Of a stretch of DNA of 64,000 nucleotides, positions 27,501-36,068 are shown one piece after another. Both the position numbers and the translations under genes were made by a program. Origin of the DNA: CAYSNP01 sp964432485 (GTDB lineage: Bacteria > Bacillota > Clostridia > Christensenellales > DTU072); contig CAYSNP010000002.1 of NCBI GenBank assembly GCA_964432485.1, positions 34,004 to 98,003 of the forward strand, given 5' to 3'. Positions within the stretch are counted from its first letter, which is position 1. Every line of letters starts with the position of its first letter. The notes under the pieces were generated by a model. That model made no database searches. It saw only the letters and a program-made list of their open reading frames with translations, and was not told the DNA's origin.

Positions 27501-30500
27501 AATGGGATTGGTTACGGTTAGTGCCAAGTCAGCAAAAACCTCCGAGCCTTTATGCTTAACCCTAATTGTTGTGCTGCCTTCTTTAAGAGTAGTTATATTA
27601 CCGTCTGCATCAACTGTGGCAATGCTCTCATCTAAAGATATGTATTCAAGTGCAGGATAGGAAGCATCTTGAGGTGCAACAGTTGCCTCCAGCTTAAAGG
27701 TTAAAGATAGCTCTATCTCTTTTTGATAGGCATTTAAGGTTATCCCTGTAAGGGAAACATAATCATCAGTTAAAAGATTGGAAATAGCTTGAGTTGCGCT
27801 TTCATTGTAGCCTTTATAGAGCACTACCCCGTCTGTGCGTAAAAAGGCGGAATGGGTAACGCCTGCGCTTATATCAACTATATCGCATAAATCTGCTACG
27901 CTTGCTTTGCCACCTTGATTATTGCCATAACTAAGCACCTTGCCGCTGCTGTTAAGCGCTAAGAGGTAATTGCTGCCGGCGGCAACCTTAACTATATCAC
28001 CCCACCCCAGGTTGACATTAGCGCCATCGACCTTGCCTGCAACAAGCACATTGCCGCCTTCTCTAATACCTATTGTAAAAGTATCGCCTACATCTATGGC
28101 AATAATATTCGTCCAATTGGAAAAATTCAGCTGGCCATCGGTATTATCCCCTGCACCATACACCCTGCCGTCATTGCCAAGAATAACAACGTGGCGCACA
28201 GCACCTTTAATATCTTTTGCATTGGTGTAATTGGCTATGGAAAGCTGCCCATAATCGTTAGCACCTACTGCATGCGCCTCGCCATATAAGTCTATGGCAT
28301 AAGAGTTGTCTTGTGATGCAGAAATCTTAACTATATCTTGCCAGCCTAAAACATCCAACTTGCTGTGTGTATCATTGCTTACTGCTGTAACAGTTAGCCC
28401 TTTGGACAAAAGCAAGGTATGGGAAAACCCGGAAGAGATAGCAATAATATCAGAATACCCGCTATAATTATAATATCCGGAACTAACCACCTTGCCATTA
28501 AAGCGCAAGCCTACGGTTTCTGCACTTGAGGCAGAAAGCCCAGGGATAACCTCTTTTTTGGTGCTAAGCACCTCTTCCCAAGTACAAGATAAGGTATCTA
28601 TTTCGCTTACATCCAATTGTATCTCATCAGAGTCTGCATCCTCTACTATTAGTCTGATATAATAGGGCTCGCTAAGATCCTCGTATATCCCTCTGTCAAA
28701 GACGCTCGGAATAATATTATCCTTGTCATTGACAATAAAATGCAAGCCAAAGTCTTCGCCTCCTTGTAAGTAAGAAGTATAAAAAGCGGACAAATTCAGC
28801 GTATTGGTCGCCAATATATTTTCTTGCTCGTCTAGCAGCTCTGCTCTTAAAGATTTTAGATAAGTTATATCTATATCTTCAATATGAATATTGGCTTGCA
28901 CTCCGCTAAAGTTGCTGTTATTGACCAGCTCGGCATTATTCATGCTGATACGCTCTTGAAAATAAGTATTGTCAATAGTGTCCTCGCCTGATAATCGTAC
29001 ATTGAACTCTAAGGCTTGCTCATTCATAGATAGCACTTCTATTATTATGCCGGAGTTGGAGCCATCGGAAAAATAAATTGTTTGATTGTCGTAATCTGAC
29101 CCTGAATAATCAAGACTCTTGCCCACAGAGGTAAAGAACGCATTGTGAGGAGCAAGATTTGCATAGTCAAGATTAATCTTGCTTCTTTCTCCTATCGAGC
29201 CGCTTAGCGCAACGCTTGGCCTAAAAACATAAACCTCATCAGGATGCGCGGGGTCACGGTACTTGGCATTTTTATTGCCCTCTTGAGCTGTAATATTTAT
29301 CCTGTATACAATTAGCCCACTGCCCGGCAGCATACTATCATAAGTGGCAATGCTATTGTTGCGGTATTCCACCATAAAATATTCGATATCCGAATATTCT
29401 GTATAGATTTTATATGCCAGCACATCACTGCTTGTTGCACTAACGGTAGGTTTAAGGCTATATATTCCATTGTATTCTATCTCGTCAATTTGCTCTTCGG
29501 CTATATAGCCTATGTATTTTTGCCTTATATGAGTGGTCATATACTGCGGCGTAGGCAAGTTAGATTGCATTAAATCCCATTTGCCTACCGGTGCATAACT
29601 TTCCGAGTCATTATAATGATATAAGTCCGGTGCGCCCAGTACATGACTCATTTCGTGACAAAGTACCCCTTGGTTAATAGAAGTCTGAAACTGCATATTG
29701 TATTTGCCTACTTCTATACCGCCTATTTTTGCGCTTGCACCGCCATTATAAGCCTGATTGGCATAATAAAGATCCCAGGCATGAGGCCAAAGCAAACTGC
29801 CCCAAGAAGAACTTGCAGATCCTTGCATAATAAAAGTAACAGCATCTATCCTATTGTCACCGTTGGTATCTAAGTTAAGTCCTGTGATATCAATCTTGCT
29901 GTTTACCGCATTAACAGCATTGGTAAGCAATACAGCCTCTCTCTTATACCTTGTGCCGCCATCCTCAATATCATAATAGTTTCTGTTCTCAGGAGCTTTA
30001 TAAACATACACATTGCCTTCTAAATTAATTGGATACGCACTTTCAAAATCTAAGTTGCCGTAAGTTATATTGTAATAGTAGTCTTTAAGCGAATTGTCGT
30101 CAGCAGTTAATAATGAGGCAAAATTGTCCTCCGGAACATTAAAGGTGGTATTTTTATACTCTATAAAAATAATTATATTTACCAGAGTTACACTTAACTC
30201 TGAATTTAATATCCCGCCCTCCGAGTAATCAATACCTTCCCAATCAGATATTAAATCGGGGTTGGCGGCAAAGTCTATATCGGCATAGCTCATCTTAGCG
30301 GCTAAGGCAACACTCTTTTTATCAGCACCATAGCGCACCTTGCCGGGGACAGGCCTGCCTCCTTGATTTTGCGCATAGACCATATAGCCTTCACTATTTT
30401 GCATAAGGATATAGCCATACTCATCATGGGCATATCTAAAGCGCATATCCCCCGACCCATAATAGTGTGCTGTATTGCCGTCAGGCTCCTCTGCAGAGCA

Positions 30501-30650
30501 CGGTAAGGTATACTCCCCTTCTATCCATTGGTATGTAAGTTCATAATTTTTTATAGCAAAAAACTCAAGCGTGGAAATGCCTGCTAATATTAAAACGGTT
30601 ACAAGTAGTACCGTTAGAAGTCTCTTTTTTGTACTGTTACTTATATTCAT
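24588..30650 (-). CDS. Giant secreted M6-type metalloprotease with propeller, Ig-like and dockerin-like domains
   Basis: About 2020 residues. The open frame begins with TTG at 30668, but that base lies at the predicted transcription start, while ATG at 30650 has AAAAGG nine bases upstream, so I choose 30650. Numbering is from it. A membrane segment at about 8-30 anchors or exports it. The protease domain (about 130-520) has the zinc site HEMSHVLGAPDLYH (His332, Glu333, His336), as in M6/immune-inhibitor-A-like enzymes. RCC1-like repeats follow (about 705-955; SSGFSHTLLL, AAGSNYLLAL, SAGVTHSAFL). Two group-2 Ig-like domains (about 965-1135) come next, then roughly ten group-3-like Ig domains to about 1880, with SGYDPY-type turns. 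The end (about 1930-1990) has two EF-hand-like loops, DMNNDGEFTKEDL and DFDNDGTYDLKDF, as in dockerins. It is first in its operon. Confidence 0.85.
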   Translation of the reverse strand: MNISNSTKKRLLTVLLVTVLILAGISTLEFFAIKNYELTYQWIEGEYTLPCSAEEPDGNTAHYYGSGDMRFRYAHDEYGYILMQNSEGYMVYAQNQGGRPVPGKVRYGADKKSVALAAKMSYADIDFAANPDLISDWEGIDYSEGGILNSELSVTLVNIIIFIEYKNTTFNVPEDNFASLLTADDNSLKDYYYNITYGNLDFESAYPINLEGNVYVYKAPENRNYYDIEDGGTRYKREAVLLTNAVNAVNSKIDITGLNLDTNGDNRIDAVTFIMQGSASSSWGSLLWPHAWDLYYANQAYNGGASAKIGGIEVGKYNMQFQTSINQGVLCHEMSHVLGAPDLYHYNDSESYAPVGKWDLMQSNLPTPQYMTTHIRQKYIGYIAEEQIDEIEYNGIYSLKPTVSATSSDVLAYKIYTEYSDIEYFMVEYRNNSIATYDSMLPGSGLIVYRINITAQEGNKNAKYRDPAHPDEVYVFRPSVALSGSIGERSKINLDYANLAPHNAFFTSVGKSLDYSGSDYDNQTIYFSDGSNSGIIIEVLSMNEQALEFNVRLSGEDTIDNTYFQERISMNNAELVNNSNFSGVQANIHIEDIDITYLKSLRAELLDEQENILATNTLNLSAFYTSYLQGGEDFGLHFIVNDKDNIIPSVFDRGIYEDLSEPYYIRLIVEDADSDEIQLDVSEIDTLSCTWEEVLSTKKEVIPGLSASSAETVGLRFNGKVVSSGYYNYSGYSDIIAISSGFSHTLLLSKGLTVTAVSNDTHSKLDVLGWQDIVKISASQDNSYAIDLYGEAHAVGANDYGQLSIANYTNAKDIKGAVRHVVILGNDGRVYGAGDNTDGQLNFSNWTNIIAIDVGDTFTIGIREGGNVLVAGKVDGANVNLGWGDIVKVAAGSNYLLALNSSGKVLSYGNNQGGKASVADLCDIVDISAGVTHSAFLRTDGVVLYKGYNESATQAISNLLTDDYVSLTGITLNAYQKEIELSLTFKLEATVAPQDASYPALEYISLDESIATVDADGNITTLKEGSTTIRVKHKGSEVFADLALTVTNPILIESVSFDLAERNIVIGDSSFLNVVTVPAGATNRGRGVFSSGDTDIVEVNAATGEIIGKAIGTAIITVTIDDFGEEKSAQCTIYVIDKVCYIEILSHITKREYLYGEPLDLTGGIIHVVTVNEDEYELPITTDMVSGYDPYDTNSLGQQLTVTVDQQSVDFTVWVFDYAIGLEISKPIKTLYAYGEALDASDGEFVQLLASGAQSAPIYITVAMLSGYDPYEFGEQTITLTYQGLVATFTIFLTDPICQISPNFSKTRFAYGEQLPLGETFKITRLSGAEEYKYITYATLSGFDPYMLGTQSITLSYEGLQAYTIFQVEDYIDSIVIEGTKRQGRFMFYDNSCPLVEIGAFFELGGGPFGATLNSQDYLFAKYFYQGIELLQTDFTLDNLGDKPNLEIQLFVKRRTAGGVVSNLFLDSKSIELINIIEVDKIEIIYQSTYNRSEISCIADLGIMVEVTDINGNVTTEEPDSIDIDLSIFTFQAVQVTYISFSVTVQILLVNDPVSIDCEDSLQICYGAEFSGVVYLVKFNGDKQALSENDYDIFGFNSFVLGAQTVTLEYQTFSLQITVYIIEDINKLELLDAPEEYLLYEQIDLTGKTIKVTYTSGATREVIFDSNVFLIEPYNNNEIGVAEIVVKHIASGKTCSFEVTFNNYEVGIRVHEGSKSIYEYGEELALTAVYLIMADGSEITVTAYTTNYDKRNLGAQNVRVSYMGFTCLFPVTVIDVLEALELICPPSKTSYSYGQAIALAGLELKATYRAVGEVIITEYSMLGVIYNPIKTGSQNVTLSLEAKSCSFSVTVRLKPSPLYNYSEEDACIYTNKVLFYQGLSVPDIFTKIALADYYSYLALSLEDSLGPIDIDSQEFDGVMLNGDYKLMVKNTDGQVVDSLNICIYGDMNNDGEFTKEDLQVLAEQFLKGTYREEIDFDNDGTYDLKDFVNWIKAANKKIDPQPLLLFFRSLVATPPRKYEL

Positions 30651-30673
30651 AAGCAAATACCTTTTCAAAATAA

Positions 30674-30702
30674 ATTATATCAAATTATGCGGATAAAGTC
30701 AA
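30674..30702 (-). promoter_or_regulatory. Promoter of the M6 protease operon
   Basis: Minus strand: -35 TTGACT (30702-30697), 17 bases, -10 TATAAT (30679-30674). Predicted start near 30667, which rules out the TTG at 30668 as the start codon and supports ATG 30650. Confidence 0.85.
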
Positions 30703-30766
30703 TTAAGAGGCAAATCAAGTCCATAGCAAATATATGCAGTTTGAATGTTCCTTTTTCTTTTTAACA

Positions 30767-30792
30767 AAAAAGCCCTATCCAAAGGGCTTTTT
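30767..30792 (-). terminator. Rho-independent terminator after ftsH
   Basis: Ten-base stem AAAAAGCCCT / AGGGCTTTTT with a six-base loop, 20 bases after the ftsH stop. On the minus strand it is followed by a further T-rich run. Confidence 0.85.
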
Positions 30793-30812
30793 GCTGTAAT
30801 ACAATTTTATTC

Positions 30813-32909
30813 TTAATCTTGCTCGGGTTTGTCAGGCTCTTGGTCTTGTTCTGCTTGTTCTTCAATATCAGCTTCTTTAGAATCTTTGCTTGCCTTTTCG
30901 ATTAAATCAGCTATAAGTTGATTTTGCGCATCTAAATCGCTCTTTTCTTTAACTATTATGGAGTCAGTGCTGCCAAATAGGGGAGCTTCTTTAGAATTGT
31001 CTTTTTCTTCTTTCTTTTTATTATCAATATACTCGTTAATTTCTTCCAAACTTTTTCCTTCCAACAGCATATGGACTTCGTCAGAATATATAGTTTCGCG
31101 CTCAAATAGCAGCCTGACCATCTTGTCCATAACATCCAGATTGCTGGTAAGCACTTCCAATGCTCTTTGATAATTTTGCTCTATAATTGCTTTGGACTCT
31201 TTATCAATTATGCCGGCAATTTCGTCTCCGTAATTGAGTTGAGTTTGATAATCTCTGCCTATAAATACCTCTTGATCGCCGCCATAATACATATTGGGCA
31301 AGGACTCGCTCATGCCCCATTCGCAAACCATTTTTCTAGCCATTAGGCTGGCGCGCTTAATATCTGCGGACGCACCTGTGGAAATATCTTTTATAATTAG
31401 CTCCTCTGCCGCTCTTCCGCCAAGCATCATAGCTATTTCGTCGTTTAATTTGCTCTTTGTAATATGACTATCGTCTGTGCGGGGTATAGAAATAGTATAG
31501 CCAGCCGCCATACCCCTAGGGATAATGCTGACCTCTTGCACCTCATCGCAATTGGGCAGCACTGCACCGACAATGGCATGCCCGCTTTCGTGATAAGCAG
31601 TAATTCTTTTATCGGCTTCGGTAATAATCCTAGATTTCTTTTGAGGACCTGCTATCACTTTGTTTACACCCTCAAGCAGGTCTTTCATTAAAATAACTTT
31701 TCTGTTTGCTCGAGCTGCCAATATTGCCGCTTCATTTAACAAGTTTTCAATATCCGCTCCGCTAAAACCGCTAGTTAAACGCGCCAAATTCTTAAAATCT
31801 ACATCGGGAGCAATGGGCTTGTTGCGAGCATGCACCTTAAAGATAGCTTCTCTGCCCTTTACATCAGGGATATGCACATAAATTTGGCGGTCAAATCTGC
31901 CAGGTCTAAGTAGTGCGGGGTCTAATACATCAGGTCTATTGGTAGCGGCTATAATAATTATGCCGTCATTGCTTTCGAACCCATCCATTTGCACAAGCAA
32001 CTGATTGAGAGTTTGTTCTCTTTCGTCATTGCCTCCGCCTATACCCGCTCCTCTTTGTCTGCCAACCGCATCTATTTCGTCAATAAATACTATACAAGGC
32101 ATATTCTTTTTAGCTTGAGCAAATAAATCTCTAACCCTGCTTGCGCCTACGCCTACAAACATTTCTACAAAATCAGAGCCGCTTATAGAAAAGAAAGGGA
32201 CATTTGCCTCGCCTGCAATAGCTCGGGCAAAAAGTGTTTTACCCGTGCCGGGCAAGCCTACCAGCAATACCCCATGCGGAATCTTAGCGCCTAGTCCGGA
32301 ATATTTTTTAGGATTCTTTAAAAAGTCTACTATTTCTTTTAACTCTTCCTTTTCCTCCTCCGCACCAGCCACATCATTAAACTTTACCTTAATATTGGTA
32401 GCCATATGCGGCTTGGTCTTACCAAAAGTAAGAGCGGAACTGCTACCTCTGCTGCCTTTCATAGTGATATATAAAAAGACAAGCAGCGCAGCTAACATTA
32501 GAAAAGATAAAATAGGAAAAATATTGCTTAAAAAAGAGCCTTTGTCAGGATTGTTTAAATCCAGATAAGGCATTTCTTCCCTTTCAGCATATATTTCTGT
32601 TACTGTTAATGAAAAAGAGGTACGGTCAGTAACAATGCATGCTGCAGATTGAAATTTGCCGTCCTTAAACTTGTCCAACTCGCCCGCATCTTTTTTATAT
32701 AATATCTTAACATTATAGCTATCAGAACATATCAGCCCTATTACTTTATTATCTTGATTGTCCTCCTCTTCATACTCTTGTTTTAGCTGGTTTATCAATG
32801 TCCCATAATCCACTACTTTAGGAGGCGTAGGCTTAAACAGAATAATAGCCAATATAAAAACTGCCAGTATAATTACTGTAATAAGCAGCATAGATTTTTT
32901 ATCTTTCAT
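30813..32909 (-). CDS. ftsH: ATP-dependent zinc metalloprotease FtsH
   Basis: A 698-residue membrane AAA+ protease that degrades misfolded membrane proteins and short-lived regulators. Two N-terminal membrane segments (about 6-25 and 130-150) flank an extracytoplasmic domain. The AAA module has Walker A GLPGTGKT near 215-222 (commonly GPPGTGKT), Walker B CIVFIDEID, and the second region of homology (ATNRPDVLDPALLRPGRFD). The zinc site is HESGH (His440, Glu441, His444). The C-terminal ~60 residues are acidic and low in complexity. An AAGGT site precedes the ATG. It stands alone, ended by a strong terminator, whereas many Firmicutes keep it next to tilS-hpt. Confidence 0.97.
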   Translation of the reverse strand: MKDKKSMLLITVIILAVFILAIILFKPTPPKVVDYGTLINQLKQEYEEEDNQDNKVIGLICSDSYNVKILYKKDAGELDKFKDGKFQSAACIVTDRTSFSLTVTEIYAEREEMPYLDLNNPDKGSFLSNIFPILSFLMLAALLVFLYITMKGSRGSSSALTFGKTKPHMATNIKVKFNDVAGAEEEKEELKEIVDFLKNPKKYSGLGAKIPHGVLLVGLPGTGKTLFARAIAGEANVPFFSISGSDFVEMFVGVGASRVRDLFAQAKKNMPCIVFIDEIDAVGRQRGAGIGGGNDEREQTLNQLLVQMDGFESNDGIIIIAATNRPDVLDPALLRPGRFDRQIYVHIPDVKGREAIFKVHARNKPIAPDVDFKNLARLTSGFSGADIENLLNEAAILAARANRKVILMKDLLEGVNKVIAGPQKKSRIITEADKRITAYHESGHAIVGAVLPNCDEVQEVSIIPRGMAAGYTISIPRTDDSHITKSKLNDEIAMMLGGRAAEELIIKDISTGASADIKRASLMARKMVCEWGMSESLPNMYYGGDQEVFIGRDYQTQLNYGDEIAGIIDKESKAIIEQNYQRALEVLTSNLDVMDKMVRLLFERETIYSDEVHMLLEGKSLEEINEYIDNKKKEEKDNSKEAPLFGSTDSIIVKEKSDLDAQNQLIADLIEKASKDSKEADIEEQAEQDQEPDKPEQD

Positions 32910-32949
32910 TTATTACCTTATGTTTTTAGTTTGTGATATTAGGATAAAT

Positions 32950-32978
32950 ATTATAGCATAACAACTCTATATACGCAA
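32950..32978 (-). promoter_or_regulatory. Promoter of ftsH
   Basis: Minus strand: -35 TTGCGT (32978-32973), 17 bases, -10 TATAAT (32955-32950), in the 106-base gap between the yyaC-like gene and ftsH. Confidence 0.65.
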
Positions 32979-33015
32979 GCGTAAATATCCCTTATGACAA
33001 TTACCCTAAAACTAA

Positions 33016-33522
33016 TTAACACATATCATAGGCAAGGAAAGTATTTTTTGCAAGCTCTATAAATGAGGCATTTTCTTTAATATTTTGCAGTAAAGAATGG
33101 ACTTTTGCTGCTACAGAAAATGCCAAGTCCTGCACAAATATTTTATCTATATTTCTTAGTATATTAAAATTGTCTTGCCCATATTCGCCTACTACCGCCA
33201 AAATGCCAATATCACCTATCCTTTGATTGTTTTTACCTAAAGCGCCCCCTGCTCTTACGCCGGAAGCAGTTACTTTTATCTTGCCTACATCAGCCTTTAT
33301 GCCTAAGCAGGAATCTATGGCAATAATCATAGAATCAGAATGGTGAGATTGTATATGAGCATGGTAAGCGGAAAAGTTAACACCATTGACATTGCTACGG
33401 CTCTTGCCATACACAAATGCATCTATATCATAAATTTCTACTAAAAAATCTCCTACCAAAGGGCCTAGCGCGTCCCCCGATATTTTATCTGTGCCTATGC
33501 AAACTATAACAGGTTTGGGCAT
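33016..33522 (-). CDS. yyaC: YyaC-type sporulation protein
   Basis: A 168-residue protein of the YyaC family, which has the fold of hydrogenase-maturation/spore (GPR-like) proteases. Family phrases are VCIGTDKISGDALGPLVGDFL at the start (two acidic residues in the fold's metal-binding place), YGKSRSNVNG, IIAIDSCLG (Asp), GVRAGGALGK and GDIGILAVVGEYG. Length is close to the family's ~200. A clear GGAGGAG site precedes the ATG. A candidate forespore (sigma-F) promoter lies upstream. Its presence argues for a sporulating lineage. Its exact target is unknown. Confidence 0.88.
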   Translation of the reverse strand: MPKPVIVCIGTDKISGDALGPLVGDFLVEIYDIDAFVYGKSRSNVNGVNFSAYHAHIQSHHSDSMIIAIDSCLGIKADVGKIKVTASGVRAGGALGKNNQRIGDIGILAVVGEYGQDNFNILRNIDKIFVQDLAFSVAAKVHSLLQNIKENASFIELAKNTFLAYDMC

Positions 33523-33549
33523 ATTGCTCCTCCATAATGTACTTGATTA

Positions 33550-33578
33550 ACTATTGCCCCAAAGCACTTTTCTTATTC
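33550..33578 (-). promoter_or_regulatory. Candidate sigma-F promoter of the yyaC-like gene
   Basis: Minus strand: GAATA (33578-33574), 15 bases, GGCAATAGT (33558-33550). This fits the B. subtilis sigma-F pattern as I remember it (GHATR, 15 bases, GG--A-A-T). No good sigma-A promoter is seen in the same interval. Short motifs of this kind can arise by chance. Confidence 0.45.
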
Positions 33579-33659
33579 AAAATCAGCCAGTAATATTAGT
33601 TTTATATGTGTAATTGAAATATCCTTTTGTTTTTTGCAAAGTTAAGGTAATAATATATC

Positions 33660-33688
33660 TTGATTTATTGCTAGGATTTTGTTATAAT
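33660..33688 (+). promoter_or_regulatory. Promoter of the CvpA-like gene
   Basis: -35 TTGATT (33660-33665), 17 bases, -10 TATAAT (33683-33688). The leader is about 40 bases and carries a perfect AGGAGGT before the ATG. Confidence 0.75.
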
Positions 33689-33734
33689 TTACTTAACAGA
33701 TTCTAGATAAACAACTACCTTAGGAGGTAGTCTG

Positions 33735-34556
33735 ATGATTTATGGGTTTTATTACTTTGATATAGCTGCTTGCATTATATTGCTGATAGCTATTATTACA
33801 GGATTGCGTAAAGGGCTGATTAAAATGCTTTTTGGGCTGCTTAGTTCTTTGGCGGCACTTGCATGTGCCATTTTTCTCGTTATGCCCGCTACCAATTTTA
33901 TAATAGATAATACCCCGATTGACGACTATTTAATACATGCTCTAAAAGCACCTATTGCTGCCAACCAGCCTATTCTGGATTCGCCCGTAGTGTATTATGA
34001 CCATGACGGTGACCCCGGCACAGATGATATATTAGGATTCTACTATAACGATACCATTACCCCTGTGCACGAAGCAATTGAGCAATCTAACTTATTAAAT
34101 ATGTTTGCAGATCAAATAAATGATATATTGACTAAAATAGTGCCTCCTGAAGGGTTGCCCAGCGCACTATTTGCTATTACTTCTGTAATTGTAGCTTATC
34201 TGCTTATACCTATTGACTTTCTCTTAATTTGGATACTTGCAGGCACCTTGCTAAGATTAATATTCGGGCTGCTGAACCTTTTGGTAAAAAGGGTTGCTTC
34301 GCTATATTTTCTTAATAGAGTGGCAGGGATAGCTATTGCTATTGTATATGCTGCAATATTTTTATTAGGTGTTATTACCTTACTGGACCTTACAGCAAGC
34401 AATCCGCTTGCCGCAGATATCAAAAACAATTATGTGACGGGCTCTACCATTGGAGGCTTCTTAGACGGCATCAATCCTTTTACTGAGCTGCTGCAAAAAC
34501 TAGATTTTTCCTCTTGGATAGACAAAATTATGCAAAGTATAGGTCTGAATAAATAA
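33735..34556 (+). CDS. CvpA-family membrane protein
   Basis: A 273-residue membrane protein. The N-terminus reads YFDIAACIILLIAIITGLRKG LIKMLFGLL, the pattern of the CvpA family (Asp in the first helix, then G-x-R-x-G). About four hydrophobic segments are seen (near 6-22, 28-50, 145-175 and 195-215), with a longer extracytoplasmic loop than usual (about 50-140). Family proteins have been linked to colicin V production and to envelope stress; the molecular role is open. A strong AGGAGGT site precedes the start, and a terminator follows the gene. Confidence 0.7.
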   Translation: MIYGFYYFDIAACIILLIAIITGLRKGLIKMLFGLLSSLAALACAIFLVMPATNFIIDNTPIDDYLIHALKAPIAANQPILDSPVVYYDHDGDPGTDDILGFYYNDTITPVHEAIEQSNLLNMFADQINDILTKIVPPEGLPSALFAITSVIVAYLLIPIDFLLIWILAGTLLRLIFGLLNLLVKRVASLYFLNRVAGIAIAIVYAAIFLLGVITLLDLTASNPLAADIKNNYVTGSTIGGFLDGINPFTELLQKLDFSSWIDKIMQSIGLNK

Positions 34557-34584
34557 GCAAGCTAGCGGACTCAGCACCTTAAAG

Positions 34585-34609
34585 AGGGCAAGGGATTTGC
34601 CCTTTATTT
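34585..34609 (+). terminator. Rho-independent terminator after the CvpA-like gene
   Basis: Seven-base stem AGGGCAA / TTGCCCT with loop GGGAT, then TTATTT. It ends only about 10 bases before the aroE-aroK start, so the next gene may depend on partial read-through or a very short leader. Confidence 0.65.
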
Positions 34610-34619
34610 ATAGATTAAT

Positions 34620-36008
34620 ATGGATATAAAAGAGCTAACAAGTAAAAAACAGCAATTCTATGCAGTAATTGCCGAGGATGCAAGCCATTCGCTTTCGCCC
34701 TTTATGCATAAAATAATAAATAAATATACCGAAAGCAGCACTCCTTATTATGCTATAAGCGTAAAAGAGCACAACTTACAGCAAGATATCCTCTCCCTAA
34801 TGAAATATGCAAAAGGGCTTAATGTAACTATCCCTTATAAGAGTGCGGTACTACCTTATCTAGATAGGAGTGAGCAAGATGCCCTTGCTATTAATGCGGT
34901 AAACACTATTGCCAAAAAAGGCAGTTTGCTTTATGGCTTCAATACTGATATCTTAGGCTTTAAGGATACCTTGGCTTATTACAATATTGCTGTGCAGGAC
35001 AAAAAAGCAGTGGTGTTAGGCAGCGGAGGAGTATCCAAAGCAATAGCGTATACTCTACTTGCAGAAGGGGCAACGGTATATATGGCGTCCAGGCAGCAAA
35101 ATATTGCTCTCCCAAACAGCTTATCTAAGGTAAAATTAACCGGCTATAATGAAATTGATAGCAACATGAATATTATTATAAATGGCACACCTGTAGGAAT
35201 GGCTAGAATAAAAGAAAAAAGTCTGGTGTCCTTAAAAGATTTTTCGCAATTGTCCTTTGTTTTGGACAGTATCTACACTCCTTTTTTTACACCGCTGCTA
35301 AGGCAAGCTGACTCTTTAGGTATCCCTTATGCCAATGGGCTATTTATGCTGCTTGCACAAGGAGTGCGCTCCAGAAGTATATGGGGTGATGCTAAAATTT
35401 CTCTGCCAGAGCTTGAAAGCATTTTTCAGGAAATGCAAGTGCACCTTTTAAGTAAAGAGCTGCAAAAATCTAATATAAAGTGCATAGCTTTAGGCGGTTT
35501 TATGGGAGTAGGCAAAACTTTTATTGGCAAAGAGTTAGCTGCGGCAGTTGGATATAAGTTCATTGACTTAGATAAACAAATAGAGGACAAGTATAGACCA
35601 ATTTCGGAAATCTTTGCTTGTGACGGGGAAGAATATTTTCGCCAAATTGAAGAAAAGGAATTAAAGAGCCTTGAGCTTAGCAATGTTGTAATCTCTTTAG
35701 GCGGCGGTATTTTGGCATCAGATAAATTGGCTAGCTGGCTCAAAGAGCGCGCTTTTTTAATAAATATACAGCGGCCTTTTGAAGATATTGTAAAGAATAT
35801 CGGCAAGGATACCTCCCGTCCTTTAGCTGCAAATCATAAGGACTTGGAACAGTTATATTATATGCGTAAAGAAGCATATAAGGGTAAAGCCCATATCAAT
35901 ATAGAGGCAACTATGGATGTTAGGCAAAATATTATTGAAATATTAAAACGCATCATATATGCTTGCAATACCGCTCTTTATCAGAGGCTGCAAGGCACTG
36001 CTATTTAG
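34620..36008 (+). CDS. aroE-aroK: Fused shikimate dehydrogenase-shikimate kinase
   Basis: A 462-residue bifunctional enzyme for two consecutive steps of aromatic amino-acid synthesis. The AroE part (1-275) has the substrate serines in SHSLSP (22-27), Lys74 in TIPYKS, Asn95, Asp110 in NTD, the NADP loop GSGGVSKA (134-141) and NGTPVGM. The AroK part (288-445) has Walker A GFMGVGKT (293-300), Asp316 and Asp318, FRQIEEKE with Arg341, SLGGGIL (361-363), and lid Arg400. After the kinase fold the chain ends with CNTALYQRLQGTAI, a tail that also closes two unrelated neighbouring proteins. No ribosome binding site is seen, and the gene starts just after a terminator. Confidence 0.93.
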   Translation: MDIKELTSKKQQFYAVIAEDASHSLSPFMHKIINKYTESSTPYYAISVKEHNLQQDILSLMKYAKGLNVTIPYKSAVLPYLDRSEQDALAINAVNTIAKKGSLLYGFNTDILGFKDTLAYYNIAVQDKKAVVLGSGGVSKAIAYTLLAEGATVYMASRQQNIALPNSLSKVKLTGYNEIDSNMNIIINGTPVGMARIKEKSLVSLKDFSQLSFVLDSIYTPFFTPLLRQADSLGIPYANGLFMLLAQGVRSRSIWGDAKISLPELESIFQEMQVHLLSKELQKSNIKCIALGGFMGVGKTFIGKELAAAVGYKFIDLDKQIEDKYRPISEIFACDGEEYFRQIEEKELKSLELSNVVISLGGGILASDKLASWLKERAFLINIQRPFEDIVKNIGKDTSRPLAANHKDLEQLYYMRKEAYKGKAHINIEATMDVRQNIIEILKRIIYACNTALYQRLQGTAI

Positions 36009-36068
36009 CTTTTCGCCAAATTAACTTGTAGAATTAAGAATTGGTGCTTGTAAAAACAAGGGCGTAAA

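Noticed and set aside
30651..30668. TTG at 30668 as the start of the M6 protease
   Set aside because: The consensus promoter puts the mRNA start at about this base, leaving no room for a ribosome binding site, whereas ATG 30650 has AAAAGG at good spacing.
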